Source: Dugong dugon
Lineage: Eukaryota > Chordata > Mammalia > Sirenia > Dugongidae
Length of the DNA stretch: 64,000 nt
Assembly (NCBI GenBank): GCA_030035585.1
Contig: CM057463.1
Location: 140,214,736 to 140,278,735, forward strand
Reading direction: 5' to 3'
Shown: positions 12,117-23,591 of the stretch, piece after piece
How the letters are laid out: each line of letters begins with the position of its first letter
Numbering within the stretch: position 1 is the first letter of the stretch
Position numbers and translations under genes: made by a program
Notes under the pieces: model-generated
The model's database searches: none
What the model was told of the DNA's origin: nothing
Seen by the model: only the letters and a program-made list of their open reading frames with translations

Positions 12117-12305
12117 GACATGAACATCCCTATGGAATTAAAATGAGCTGTCTTCAAGCCACTGTAACCCTGCCCCATGGACCAAAGGGCTCCACATCTC
12201 CTTCAACCCTCCAGGAGCCCTTCTCACTGGAGCAGCCATTCCCAGAGATGAAAAGTCAGTTCCTCCTGAAGCCCAGGCACCCATCAAAGGGCCAGGAGCA
12301 GAAAA
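12117..12305 (+). CDS. ARHGAP20-like exon B: RA-domain end and linker
   Basis: This 189-nt internal exon has acceptor TTTTTCTCTGCATAG and donor A/GTGAGT, and is phase 1 at both ends. It encodes 62 whole codons: HEHPYGIKMS, then TSPSTLQEPFSLEQPFPEMK, SQFLLKPRHPSK and GQEQK. Human ARHGAP20 from memory has HEYPYGIKMS, then a Leu-Gln-Glu-Pro-Phe block, a Pro-x-Glu-Met motif and a QFILKP motif in the same order and spacing. The exon closes the Ras-association domain and begins the linker towards the RhoGAP domain. The frame is open throughout and has no stop before the donor. It fits exon A in front (split Gly codon) and exon C behind (split Ser codon, A-GC). Confidence 0.85.
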
Positions 12306-14732
12306 GTGAGTCCCCTCCCTTCCTGCAGGTACCTCTTGTCTCACCTCACGTCTCTATTCCTGAAAACAAAATCATGACACGGAGCTGACTCTCCATGCCT
12401 AGGACAAGGGCAGTGTAGGCAAGGATCCAGTATTCACCAAGAATCAGACTTAGAGAAATGTCAAGACCCAACTCACTTCTAGGAAGCTTGTTTTCATTCC
12501 TCTGGATAGTTGCTCTCTGCTCTGTATCCCCGCAGCCCTTCATTCATGTTTTAATTATGTTCCTGCCTGATATCAGTGTGTCTCATTAGAATATGAGCTT
12601 CTTAAGGCCTGGGCTTCCTGCAGAATCTAGGCCAGAGCAGAAGGTGACTTATGACTGCCTAGCTTAGACACACCTGGAATGGAAGAACTTGAGTGGAGCA
12701 GAAGAGTTATGGAGTTGAATTGGAATCTCTTCGGAGGTTGGGCTGAAGTGGCCTCTCAGTTCTACCTCCACAGCAAGCCACATGGACCGAGTTCACTTTC
12801 CATGTGTGCTTTTCTTGTCATGATTGTTATTCTCTAAGCACAAAGTTTCACAAATTTTATTTTTTAATAGTCACACCCTAATTACAAGCACGAGGAAACA
12901 CCACTCAAATCTTGCCAGGACTGTTTAAGAAAGGCTAGGTTTCCGTAAAGTTGAATCACCCCATATTTTTCATGGCAATAGCACGCATTTTCACTGGTCA
13001 CAGATGCAACATAAACTCTCACATCAAATAATGTACATAACAAAAGGTCCAGCTAAGCCTGGAAGTATTTTTGAGAAAGTACAGAACTCAGCTTCTACTT
13101 TGCCCTCTGTTTATGACATAGGGTAGCTTTATATATAGCTGTATATCAAGAATAGAGCATTGTTCTTAACAGGTATTAAAGCTAAATAACAGTACATTTG
13201 GGTAGTTTTAGAAATAATAAAATCAGGTCAAGGGTAGAGAAACCAGGCTAGTACAACTACTCCACCTATATATTAAGTTGTATGTTCAACATTTGCACAT
13301 GGTGACATTGCTGAATGTATAGGAATCCATTCCTAGATTGAAGAATGTGTTTGTTTTCCTTCAGACTTTTAAAATGATGGGGTGTGAATGTCAGGGCAGA
13401 AAGAAAGAGTCTTAGTTAGGTGAAGTGGTGGCAATCCTTCATAACTGCATACCTTCTGGAGTCTGCTAAGACAAATGGATGAGGGGGATTGGGTCTGCTT
13501 TTGGAGGAGGAGACCGATGTCTTGGTTGCCTCGGGCCCTCTGAGTAAGGAAAATCACTCTCATCAAGGTTGCTGTGAACTGTGCCTTGTGCTGAGGAGTC
13601 CATTATATATTTCATACATGTTAGTACTCAGTTCCATGAAGCGTCATGGTAAAGTTGAGGAACCTGAGGTTCAAAGAGATTAAGTAACTCATTCAAGTAA
13701 ATGGCATAACCCTCTGATCCAGCACCGCAAGTCTTACACCCAAGGTTACACTGGCCACCATCCTAGAAAAGCCAAGTGGATGGGCAGTTAAGGATATTTG
13801 GTGAAATGTTGCTCATGTGTTTATCCTCTCACAGCTCAGCTCCTCTGTTGACTCTTTTGGCATAGGTTATAAACTGGATAACAAAATATTAGGATACCTT
13901 ATCAGGAAAACATTGATAGCGGAGCAGTAGAAAAGACCTCTTTGAACTCAGGTTTTCATTGCCGACCACCTCTTCCTAGAAAAGCTCTTCTTGTTCAGCA
14001 TTCCTTTGACAGGGACTGGTTGGGTGTTACAAGAAACAAGGCCACCTTGGTTACCACACAGCCGGCATTTAAAGATCAATTCCCAAGGACCCTGACCGGA
14101 GAGTTGGAGGCACATCATCGGTGGAACTGCCTGAGGGTTGTGGCCCCTCAGAGTGAAGGAGTTATAGGCTGCCCAAGAAGTGGGGTCAGGGAGGTTGAGT
14201 CATGAAGGGCAGATTCTTTTGATAAGAAAGAGTTCACAATAGTCGGGCGCTCAGAAAGCCAAACAGGAAATCTAGAGGGTGAAGAGACTTACCATAAAGG
14301 TGTATGATTATCAAACTCTGCTTGATTTGTATACCACATTTTTTAGCTTTTCCAATGGGATCTGATTCCTCACTGATCATATTTAACATCAGTAAACTTG
14401 TACAACCAAGCATTAAGAGCCTCATGAAGCAATGCAACAGGAGTAGATAGCATCATTTAGGAAGTATCACCACCAAAAGAATTGAACCTGAGTCTGATCA
14501 AACTTCTAGATTTAACTATCCTTTTACAGAATAAGGGGGAAAAGAACACATTGACACCACAAGGATGCAGTTCACCCAACCCAGAATGTGGGAAATTCTC
14601 CACAATAAGTGACTCCATTTCTCTCTCTTCTAGCCCTAGCAAACAACATGCTCTACAAATAAAAACAGTGGAAATAAGTTTAAGTGAATTAAACTACTAC
14701 TCCTAATAATTTCACTACTTCCTTTGATGCAG
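12306..14732. other. Intron between exons B and C
   Basis: This 2.4-kb intron holds a MIR at about 13640-13745 and otherwise unrecognised DNA. Short open frames at 12346-12543 and 13942-14205 show no splice context or family match. Confidence 0.6.
13640..13745 (+). repeat. MIR SINE
   Basis: A typical MIR core is seen: GAGGAACCTGAGGTTCAAAGAG, TTAAGTAACTCATTCAAG, then a loss-of-similarity tail. It is an ancient mammalian SINE, so this intron predates the eutherian radiation by inference. Confidence 0.7.
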
Positions 14733-14905
14733 GCCAGAAGACAGTTGAGAGGGTATGGCCTAAGATAAACTGGGCCTTTCAGCGGGGCTCTTGCACTTGC
14801 CAGGACAACTGGTACACGGCTCCATCACCCCCCAAGCCAGGGAGGCTCTTTGGAGTTCCTCTCAGAGATGTTTGGGAGAATGACGACATGCCTGCTCCTC
14901 TCTGG
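14733..14905 (+). CDS. ARHGAP20-like exon C: linker before the RhoGAP domain
   Basis: This 173-nt exon has acceptor TTTGATGCAG and donor TGG/GTAGGT, phase 1 in and phase 0 out. After the split Ser codon it encodes 57 codons: QKTVERVWPKINWAFQRGS, TCQDNW, SPPKPGRLFGVPL, DVWENDDMPAPLW. The pattern INWAF-x-RGS, then SPTSPMPGQLFG, then ENDNLPKP is what I recall for ARHGAP20 immediately before its RhoGAP domain. The donor is slightly weak (GTAGGT), and an AfroSINE-tail fragment starts about 20 nt after it. No stop or frameshift is present. Together with exons A, B and D, the coding frame runs 591 nt without a break. Confidence 0.85.
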
Positions 14906-14927
14906 GTAGGTCTCATTTTGGCCTTCT

Positions 14928-14973
14928 GTGGGTCGCTATGAGGCGGAATCGACTCTGTGCCAAGGGGTATGGG
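14928..14973 (+). repeat. AfroSINE 3'-tail fragment next to exon C
   Basis: GGGTCGCTATGAGGCGGAAT followed by CGACTCTGTGCCAAGGGGT is the conserved AfroSINE tail. The tRNA-like head is missing. It begins about 23 nt after the exon C donor site. Confidence 0.6.
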
Positions 14974-15519
14974 TGGCCCTCCCGAGGAGGGAGATGAAGA
15001 AAGTGAAAGCTCTGGAAGGTCAAGTGTTCTCATCCAATTGTGTCCCCAAATGAAGAGAGCACTGGATACCCCTGGCTTTGGCTGAGAAGCTTTGTTATAT
15101 TATTTCAGTGAATAAAAATTTGACTTAGTTATTGCAGAATCACAAGGTAGACACAAGAGAAAAAGCTAATCTTGTCCATTCCACAGGTTTCAGCAAAGAC
15201 CTTATACGCCTGCTCAGATAAGTCACAACGTGCTCTCTGTGTACCAGTCTGTTAAGCAGAGGCTGCGCCTTAACCCTCACGTTCTCCTTTCAGCTCCTTC
15301 TTTGAACTCCACACTGCTCTCAACTCTCCCTTAGTTGCTTCTTTAGCTGAGACTACTCAGTCTTACAACTCAAAATATCTCAGATGGCGTTTGATTTTAT
15401 TTCAAGTACTTAAGCATAAGACTAAATGCTCATCTTCTGGCTCATATTAATCTTTTAATCCTAATAGAATGAGTCAAATGAAAGCCCCAGGTCTGGCTTG
15501 TGTTGTCTCAAATCAGTGT

Positions 15520-15960
15520 ATTAAGTCATCAGTGGTAACATTTATTGAGTATGCAGTATCCTTCCAGGCACTATTCTAGTGCTTCACATGCTCCATGTGA
15601 AGAAAATCATTGTACTTAACATGCTAGGTAGTACCCCAGACCCTGCAACTTTCACAGCAAACTTGAGGGTAGTTATGATTATCATCACAGAGGCCTCATG
15701 ACACATTGTTTAAGAGCTCGGCTGCTAATCAAAAGATGGGCAGTTCGAGTCTACCAGCCTCTCCTTGGAAACCCTATGGACCAGTTCTACTGTATCCTAT
15801 AGGGTTGCTATGAGTCGGTTATGACTCATAGCAACAAGTTTGGTTTTGTTTATGATTATCATCATCCCCATTCCACAAATGGGAAAAAGATAAGGTTTAA
15901 TAAAGGAAGATCCTGTAGTTTCCCAAGGGCACACAGTGAATAGGTCGCATAGTAGATTTA
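15520..15960 (+). repeat. MIR/L2-type ancient repeat split by an AfroSINE
   Basis: The left half (TTTATTGAGTATGCAG, CCAGGCACTATTCTAGTGC) and the right half (CATCCCCATTCCACAAATGG, TTCCCAAGGGCACACAGTG) are the usual two parts of a MIR-like repeat. They are separated by the AfroSINE at 15688-15849. Confidence 0.65.
15688..15849 (+). repeat. AfroSINE with 15-bp target-site duplication
   Basis: The head (GTTTAAGAGCTCGGCTGCTAA with a B-box-like AGTTCGAGTCTACC), the middle and the tail (GGGTTGCTATGAGTCGG) are in order. It is flanked by perfect 15-bp copies of TTATGATTATCATCA at 15673-15687 and 15850-15864, which fix its borders and show LINE-driven insertion into the older repeat. Confidence 0.9.
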
Positions 15961-16775
15961 AATCCCTCAGATTACCTGACTCCAACACCTATTATCTTTC
16001 TACACTGAAAACAGAAGCCTATCTGGGGGTGGGAGGTGTTGGACAGGTAGGGTGCATGCCCTGCACCCTGCCTGCGTGCCCCGGGTACCTCTTGAGGGGG
16101 CACAATGAGCAGTTTCTATTGGCCATCACAGTTTTCATCTCCAGCTGTAAGAGATTATTCAGCAATTTAACACTAATTGCCCAAGGTGCTATTTTCCACA
16201 GCTAGGCCCCTGACTGCAAGCAGGAGACATGAAGATAGAGAATAAGGAAATGAAAAAGTGATAAGAGTATTTAACTGGAGAATGCTTTCTGCAGGAGAAG
16301 CTTTTTGAGCCTGATTCTGAAAAAGGAAAGGAAATCCAAGAAGTAGGAATGGGGTATCCCGTTGCTTAAAGAGGAATAAGCCAATGAGAAAAGAGTATGG
16401 CAAGATTTCCACATTTGGGGAAAAGCATCCATATTATAGTGAGAAAAGAATGGTGAATTGGGAAGGACTGATTTAACAGATGCCTTGAAATAGAGAAGTT
16501 TGATTTAAAAGTGTAAACTCACCGAAACAGGAAAATGTGACTAAAACAAGTGTTTAAGGTGTTTCAGTGTTTAAATGTAGAGTGGAACAATGAAAAGAGA
16601 ATATATTGAGATACATGGAAAAAAAAAAAAAACCTTAAGAATTTACTTTGATCCTTCCAGCTTCAGCACTGTACTCTCGTGTGGCCTAGCTCTGGCTGCC
16701 AACAAGGGCAAGCCGGTGCTCTGGCCTGTGTGCATGAAATGCTGTACATTGTTTTTTTCTTTTCTTCCCCCCTAG

Positions 16776-16937
16776 GATATGTTTTTCTTTATTAATCAAA
16801 AAGGGCCTCTCACAGAGGGCATCTTAAGAATTTCAGACAGTGTAAAAGCATGTGGAGCCCTAAAGGAGAAACTAAATTCTGGAGAAAAAGTGAACTTGGA
16901 CGATGAATCTGTTTTTGTCATAGCGTCTGTCTTAAAG
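16776..16937 (+). CDS. ARHGAP20-like exon D: start of the RhoGAP domain
   Basis: This 162-nt exon is phase 0 at both ends, with acceptor TTTTCTTCCCCCCTAG and donor AAG/GTAAGG. It encodes 54 codons: DMFFFINQKGPLTEGILRIS, DSVKACGALKEKLNSGEKVN, LDDESVFVIASVLK. RhoGAP domains speed GTP hydrolysis on Rho-family GTPases. The segment G-I-[LF]-R carries the catalytic arginine finger, and here it reads EGILR with the Arg kept. Counted by eye against my memory of human ARHGAP20, about 39 of 54 positions agree, closer than to TAGAP. That level suggests a paralogue, not the one-to-one orthologue. The rest of the RhoGAP domain should follow in later exons, which I did not find. Confidence 0.9.
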
Positions 16938-19900
16938 GTAAGGAAAGCTCTAGCATCATCTTCACACAGTGTAGCTCTAAAGAAATACGACTGGTTTCCT
17001 TCATTGTGATTGACAGAGAACCATAGTAGGTATAATACATTCAGAATCTGAAAAACTGGAAAACATTTCAGAAGGTTAAGGAAACTGCCTTGGGTCTTAA
17101 AAACAAACCACCCTCCCTGTCTGAACACCACATGCAAAAACAAGTAAATAAATAGAAGTTTCAAAGTATGCACTTACACATACACAGGCATCCTACTTTT
17201 GAAGAGCTCCTCACTGCAGATGATGGCAAAGTTTCCAAAAGAAATTTCTTATTAATATTTTGAAAACAGTTATAAAAGTTTACCATAATCAGCAAATATT
17301 TACCTTATGATGAGTCAAAAAACGTTCAGTCAAGCCACCAAAAGCTCCATTTGGTTTTATCATCATTCCTTCCCTTTCTCTTAATGCCTTTCACTTTAAA
17401 AGTGGCATTGGAATGATTCCATCATTGGGCGTTCTTTCATCTTGACCAACTTTAACATCCTTTGTTAGTACCTGTTATGCTTAAACTCCCACCCATAGTA
17501 GAGTTAGTTACACGGTAACCCGCTCTTCTAAAATGCCTCGATCCTCACATTCTTAGACATGCTTCACATTTTTAAAAAATAGAACCTACATCCAAAACCA
17601 GCTTTAAGCAAACTGTTGAGCCCAGAACAACCTCTGCAGGCCTACTTCGGGGCCCTGGTCCCCCAGCGTGGTGGAGATGCAAGGAAGGCAGGGTAGAAAC
17701 AGGGCCCAGGGCCTCCAACCCCAGCTGAAGCATAAAGATCAAAAGTGCCTTGCCCTGGACATAAGAAAAGAAGAATTTTCTACATTCCTTTTCCAGTCAA
17801 GTGGCCAGGTGCCCATTAATATTACTTCATGAGTTTATTTACAATCAAATCTGTCTTGGTAAATGGGCCATCGTATATGCATTAGTAAACGGACGTTTCT
17901 TGCAAATCTGTGTCTTCGTCCATTTGAAAATATATAGCAACAAATATTCAAGCCCTAGTATAGACCTGCTTTTCTCTATCACCCTCCCTGCTCTCTAGCT
18001 TTTAATAAGTAGATTAGCAGAAATTAACCAGCCCCCAGATCAAAAAGCTGTGGCCCCTCACTGTGAGACTTCCACTGAGATGATATGTGGAATTCTGCAT
18101 ATACCTCCAGCCTAAGCTGAATTTTTGCCCTATTGTTATTTTGTGAGTTTGGTGATTGGTCTCCTTGGAATCCTTACAGGGCACTGGTAATGGAAGAAGG
18201 GGCATGCTTCTGTTGAGGCAGGGCCCTGTTGGGAGGATGCAGAGGAAGTAGGATCACCATTGCTCTAATGAGTGAAGGGTGGGAGGGACTTGGGAAACTA
18301 CTCTAGATCCTCTTCATTGTGCTCCTCTTGTTCTGTCTCTCTGGCCACCATTAAGGGACCTCCAGACATCCTGAGAAGTACAAGTGCCCTTTGGAGCCAG
18401 AAGGGCATCATTATGTTTCTACAGTAAATTATGCGCCAGTGGCATTGAACTACTTGTTTTACAGGTACGGGTTCTGACACAGAAGAAAAACTATTGTGGC
18501 ATCATTATGAAAACCTCTTATTATGAATTGCCAGAGAAAAAGTAAAATTTGTATGAATTTCATGGATTTAAAATATACTTACAAAATTTTGAAATGTAAC
18601 ATAAAAAACAGGGAAGAAAAGAATGTCTTTCAGTTATAATAATAAAGGAAGTAATTTTCTTTTGTGCCTAGTAATTATATTGGAAACGTAACTGTAACCT
18701 AAATTTAATTGGATCTTTGACGAAGTGGGAGGGAGAATGTCATTCATGTGTGGATTCAGAGAATCAGCTTGATCTTTCCTTCTTTCACAAAGATCAAAGA
18801 ACTCATTGCTATTTGAGAAGGAAAAGCAGGCTTTGATTATGCCTGAGACAAAAGACAGAGGGAGCAGAGTAGCTGCCTTTTCAATACTTTCTAATTGGTT
18901 ATCCTGTCTCCAGCTAGACACTCTTTTAATTGATTCTTCAAGATCTTGATCCCAACAATTATGCCATTTAGACATCAGTAGGCTGTTAACAATCCAGCAA
19001 GAGGGACAGAATGCAAATCATTGCAAATGAGTGGAGTGGCTAAGTGATAAAGGAATCTGAAGAATCATTTTTTTCCTGACTTTTTTTTCCCCTCAAACAT
19101 TAATCTGGAATGCCTCAAACAGGTTAATTTATCTTTCACAGGCCAAGTAATAGGTCTTAGAAATCTCAGAGCTTGTTTTTCTTTATATTAATCCATCCTT
19201 TGATTCAGGTACAAAAATCAAACGATTGCATATTGGTTTCCCATTCAGTCATGATCAGCACACTTACATCCAAGCCCTACTCCACTCAGAGAATCTCTGA
19301 TGATGAGTGAATTTAGCAATAAATTCTTATTTTTAGACAGTCTCTAAAAGGTTCATAATTTAGTTCAGTTTAAGATGAGTAGCTTACTATTTTTTAATGC
19401 AAGTTTGTGTATATTTTGTAAAACAAAAGAAAACAACACTTTTTCTGAAAAATTACCTAGTGAATTTAATCTGTGTAGAAATATAATCTAATTCCAACAA
19501 AATTATAAAAATTTTCCCCAAAGTGTGTCTACAGGCTTGAATGTAACAAAGAAAAAAAAAAACAAAAGCAAAAAACCCTCAACTCTTCTAAATTAAATCC
19601 ATCAAGCTTAGGAAAATAACTTCTAGAGAGGAAAAAAAAGAAGAAAAGCATAACCATGATGAAAGTAGATGATAGAGTCCCAACAGTGTTTAATCTGATA
19701 TGAACAATGAAATGTTATCTGTGTCTAACAGAAGGTCATATGTTCTATAGAAAGTAACTTAAGAAGGCAGATCTTAGAGGAGAACAGAAATTTAAAATTC
19801 AGGCCACATACTTAATTATGTCTCAAACTGCGATTGTTACTTGTATTCAGTTTTTCGCATCTTGCTTACCTCGGTTGACAAGCCATATTCTCAAGATAGT

Positions 19901-20190
19901 CTTCATTTTTGTCCTTAAATACCAACCTTATAGGGTGGGAGTCAGGAAGGAAATTAGCATTCCTTGAATACTAGTCACTTTCTTTCACATCCCTTTGTTG
20001 TGTTTACTTCAGAGCTCTTAACACTGTCTGAAATGAACTTGCTCTTTTGTTTGGTTGTTTGTGGTTGATTTTCCCTCACTAAAATATAAGGTCCATGAGA
20101 GCAGAGGTCTTCTCTACTGGGAGCTTTTCCGTATCCTTTGCACCAAGGAGAGTGCCTGGCACATAGCAGGTGTTCAAATTGCTACATAAA
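16938..20190. other. Unrecognised AT-rich DNA downstream of exon D
   Basis: No repeat family or exon could be named with confidence. An open minus-strand frame of 113 codons at 18634-18975 and one of 60 codons at 18298-18480 show no recognisable domain, signal or splice context, and I do not call them genes. Traces of an L2/MIR-type repeat are visible near 20075-20180 (GTGCCTGGCACATAGCAGGTG). If the ARHGAP20-like gene continues, this is intron. Confidence 0.45.
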
Positions 20191-20194
20191 TTCC

Positions 20195-20370
20195 AGGCAC
20201 AAGAACAGGTTGTGATCATGACCTCATATAATCTTCAAAGTGCTCTTGAAATGTAAAAATTATTGTCCCTCTTTTACAATGAGGAATTAAGGCTTAAAGG
20301 AGTTAACTAACTTGCCAAAGACTAAACAGTAAGAAAATGGGGATTTGAACCCAGGTCGACATGTGTTCTG
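20195..20370 (+). repeat. MIR SINE
   Basis: A MIR core is visible: GACCTCATATAATCTTCAAAG, TTTTACAATGAGGAATTAAGG, ACTTGCCAAAGAC, GGATTTGAACCCAGGTC. Confidence 0.75.
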
Positions 20371-21162
20371 TTTGTGGTCTGTGTTTGTGTTCCCCAAAGT
20401 GTCATGAGTCATAAACCAGATGACTGTTAAGTAGTAAACAAAGCAACTTTAAGTAATACAGCATTAAATAATAAGAAAGTTATTCCTTCCACAAGTTCCT
20501 CTTAATTAATCATACTACATCAAGAATAAAGTCTTAAATTATTGCCAGTATGTAGCTAATGCTTAAGGGCAGATAAGAATATAGAACCAGCATGTCAATA
20601 CTTTTCACAACCTAATAAAGCAAGTAATTCTGGTTTTCCATTTTCAGTAGTTACATAGTCCCCTTAGAGATAAATTTGTATATATAAACCCTGAATTTAT
20701 TTAAAAAATATTAATTGCAGGTGGTATGCATTTATGGCAAAACATTATGAAGGTGGCATGTTTGGCAAAAATCATGGAGGTGTTACACAACATCTAGTTT
20801 CAGAAATAGAAACAAATAAGGGAAGGTATTGGCTATGATAGAGAAACTCAGACATGTAAAATAATAATTGTAAAACAACTTTAAAAGTGCTGTATTTGAG
20901 GCACAGAAATTGAAGGCTATTAACATTTGGCATAACTGGGAAAAATACCACTGTGAAACAAGTGTTGGGACTACAGCATGACTGAGTCTCTGCCCAGTGG
21001 TGCCTAAAATATACTGGGGGTGATATAGAAAATCATCAGAATAGAAGTTAGGAAGCAAAAAAATGTCCTAAAGGAGGAAAAAACAAAAAACATACATGTG
21101 ATATGGGAACTAATAGTTCTACAAAGTATTAATTACCTTTTGTTATTATTAACTTTAAGGAT

Positions 21163-21355
21163 TCCTGGTGGTGCGATGGTTAAGCACTCAGCTGCTAACC
21201 GAAAGGTTGGCAGTTCAAACCCACCCAGCAGTCTGCAGGAGAGAGACCTGGGATCTGCTTCCATAATTACTACAGCCGAAAAAACCCTATGAAGCAGTTC
21301 TACTCTCTCACAGGGGGTCACTATGAGTTCGAATCAACTCTATGGCACCCAATAA
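21163..21355 (+). repeat. AfroSINE, complete, long form
   Basis: The head begins GGATTCCTGGTGGTGCGATG with an A-box-like TGGTGCGATGG and a B-box-like CAGTTCAAACCCACC. The middle contains a longer GAGAGACCTGGGATCTGCTTCC insert absent from short copies, and the tail ends GGGTCACTATGAGTTCGAAT, AACTCTATGGCACCC, AATAACAAC. The ORF-like frames over it are incidental. Confidence 0.85.
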
Positions 21356-21436
21356 CAACATCATTAAATTTGTTCGTTATAATTAATAATGTTATCATGC
21401 ACACTCAGAACAATAATAAATTACCTTGCTAATTCT

Positions 21437-21627
21437 AATATACCCCTTGCTGTCAAGTTGATTCTGACTCATTAGGGAGTAGAACTGCTCCATAGGATTT
21501 CCTTGGCTGTCATCTTTATGGAAGCAAATCACCAGGCCTTTCTTCCACGGTGCTGCTGGATGGGTTTGAATCACCCACCTTTAGGTAAGTAATCAAGTGC
21601 AAACCATTTGGGCTACCCAGGGACCTT
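21437..21627 (-). repeat. AfroSINE, long form, minus strand
   Basis: The reverse complement starts with the tRNA-like head (plus strand ends GGGCTACCCAGGGACC) and ends in the shared tail (plus strand GCTGTCAAGTTGATTCTGAC). It carries the long-form middle and lies less than 100 bp from the plus-strand copy, forming an inverted pair. Confidence 0.8.
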
Positions 21628-22019
21628 AATACTAATATATATAGAAATGAAAACATATAGCTGTAACCTTGTTTGGGATGAGTATGCAAATAGAGAAATA
21701 CTCACACTTGCAAAAGTGTAAAGGATACCTTTTTCTATAATTGCAAGAAGAGTCTCAAGAGGTTTGGCAAACATGACCTGCTTAAATTGACAGCAGTTAA
21801 AAAAAAAAAAATCTAATTCACATTTCCAGTAAAACTTACATGTCTTTAATGTGGTACAAAGTTCGTGCTTCACTAAGGCATGGTGCTGCCTGAAAAACTG
21901 TCATCACTTAATATGCTTCAGGGCAAACTTGGAACAATGAAGGGGCTGCTTTTCCTATGCTGAGATCTGTTTATATAGAGCAGTAAATTCACATGGCTCA
22001 AAAGCTTGCGCTTTATGCC

Positions 22020-22034
22020 GGGGGGGGGGGGGGG
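22020..22034. repeat. G(15) homopolymer
   Basis: Fifteen G residues in a row after ATGCC. Length errors in sequencing are likely here. Confidence 0.95.
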
Positions 22035-22124
22035 TCACTTGTCAGCAGCTTTTAAAGACATAAATTTTAAAAGACAGTTGCTGCTTTCTCATGAAGGAGA
22101 GGCCATCCAGCGTCACAAGAGCAT

Positions 22125-22345
22125 CTATTCTCTGAGCACAGGCCCTAAATTCAAATTCTAACTAACTCTCCTACTGACTTGAGTAAGTTGCTAAATTTCC
22201 CTAAGTCTCAATTTCTTCAACTGTAAACTGAGGGAAAGAACGGCGCTTACCTCATTAGGTTATTTTGAGGATTAAGTGACAGAAAGCAAGAAAAATGCTC
22301 AGTGAGGTACCTGGCACATAATAAGCCCTCAGTTTGGATTAGTTG
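22125..22345 (+). repeat. MIR SINE, near complete
   Basis: The order is characteristic: GACTTGAGTAAGTTGCTAAAT, CTCAATTTCTTCAACTGTAAA, TACCTCATTAGGTTATTTTGAG, TGCTCAGTGAGGTACCTGGC. Divergence is moderate, as usual for this ancient family. Confidence 0.85.
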
Positions 22346-22544
22346 CTATTAGCCTGTGTTTTGAAGCACAGCATTTCCATCCGCTCGTCTTTTCCAGAGA
22401 CGTCATCTCAGGTAACATGCCTTTTTAATCTTACTCTCTTGGGCTGCCTACTCTAACGCTGCAGGCCAGCACCATACACGTGACTGAGATGTTTCCTCAG
22501 CTTCCAAAAAGAATTCTCTCTCTTTCTCTCCCTCTCCATTATGT

Positions 22545-22976
22545 AATTCTGTCCCCTTAAAAGAGATGATATCGACGTCCTAACCCCCAGTACCCGTGAA
22601 TATGAACTTATTTGGAAATAGAGTCTCTGCAGATGTAATAGCACGAGGTCATATTGGAGTAGGGTGAGCCCTATTCCAGTCTGACTTGTGTCTTTGTGAA
22701 AAGAGAAGAGACACAGAGACAAAGAGGGAAGACAGCCATGTGAAGACACAGGCAGAGATTGCAGTGATGCATCTACAAGCCAAGAATTGCCAGGGACCAC
22801 CACAAGCTAGGAAGAGACAAGGAAGAATCTTCCCCTAGAGCATTCAGAGAGGGTGACCCTGCTAACACCTGCATTTTGGACTTCTAGCCTCCAAAACTGT
22901 GACACAATAAATCTCTGTTGTATTAAGCCACCCAGTTTATGGTACTTTATTACAGTAGCCCTACGAAGCTAATACA
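22545..22976 (+). mobile_element. Solo LTR of MLT1 type (MaLR), fossil
   Basis: Typical MLT1 wording is readable: CCTAACCCCCAGTACC, TTATTTGGAAATAGAGTCT, GATGCATCTACAAGCCAAG, GACTTCTAGCCTCCAAAACTGTG, then TTAAGCCACCCAGTTTATGG and CTAATACA. No internal sequence adjoins it. The family is old (early eutherian), and the copy is broken and non-coding by nature. Confidence 0.88.
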
Positions 22977-23591
22977 CACTCTCTCAGCCAGCCTATGTTT
23001 TAAGAGCTACTTACAGGGATGTCCTTTTTTAGCATTCCTGATCAGAGAATGAAGCTCAAAGCGCATACCTCCCTTTGAGACTCAAATCCATCCCCCCCTT
23101 AGAGTACAGCCAAGAGAAAGACTGCATGAAAACTCCAAAGGAATGTTTGGTTTCTCCAAACTGAGATGAGTGGCTTTTCACCATATCCTCTGTAGGGTTA
23201 AGTACGGAACTTATTGCCCTCGTTTGCCGTTCTTTTATTTACCTAGATTCCCGGGCTAAAGGTAACATTTAATACAATGCTCGTCTTAATCTTTTTATAG
23301 CCACTAACTGTAACTCCCTGGCAATGCTTACATTTTGCCTCTGACAAACATTATGGCAACACATAATAAAGGAAATGTTTTAATTCAGCCTGTATTATTT
23401 TACATACCTCTTAAAAGTTTTTATAGCCAAGTATTAGGATAAGGAAGATTTATAAGTTCAGTGAGCTATAATGAGTATAAGACCCTTAGACGCATTTGCC
23501 TGTGTGTAAAACAAAATGTTATCGACAGAACATTTTAATTCTTTGGAATATCTATAAGGAGGAAGAATTACCCCTAAGTTTTATATTTTTT

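Noticed and set aside
17630-17720. GC-rich patch as a possible next RhoGAP exon or CpG island
   Set aside because: No acceptor/donor pair with a RhoGAP-like frame, and too few CpGs and too short for an island.
18634-18975. 113-codon minus-strand open frame in unique DNA
   Set aside because: No recognisable domain, no good start context or splice signals, and a frame this long is expected by chance in 64 kb read six ways.
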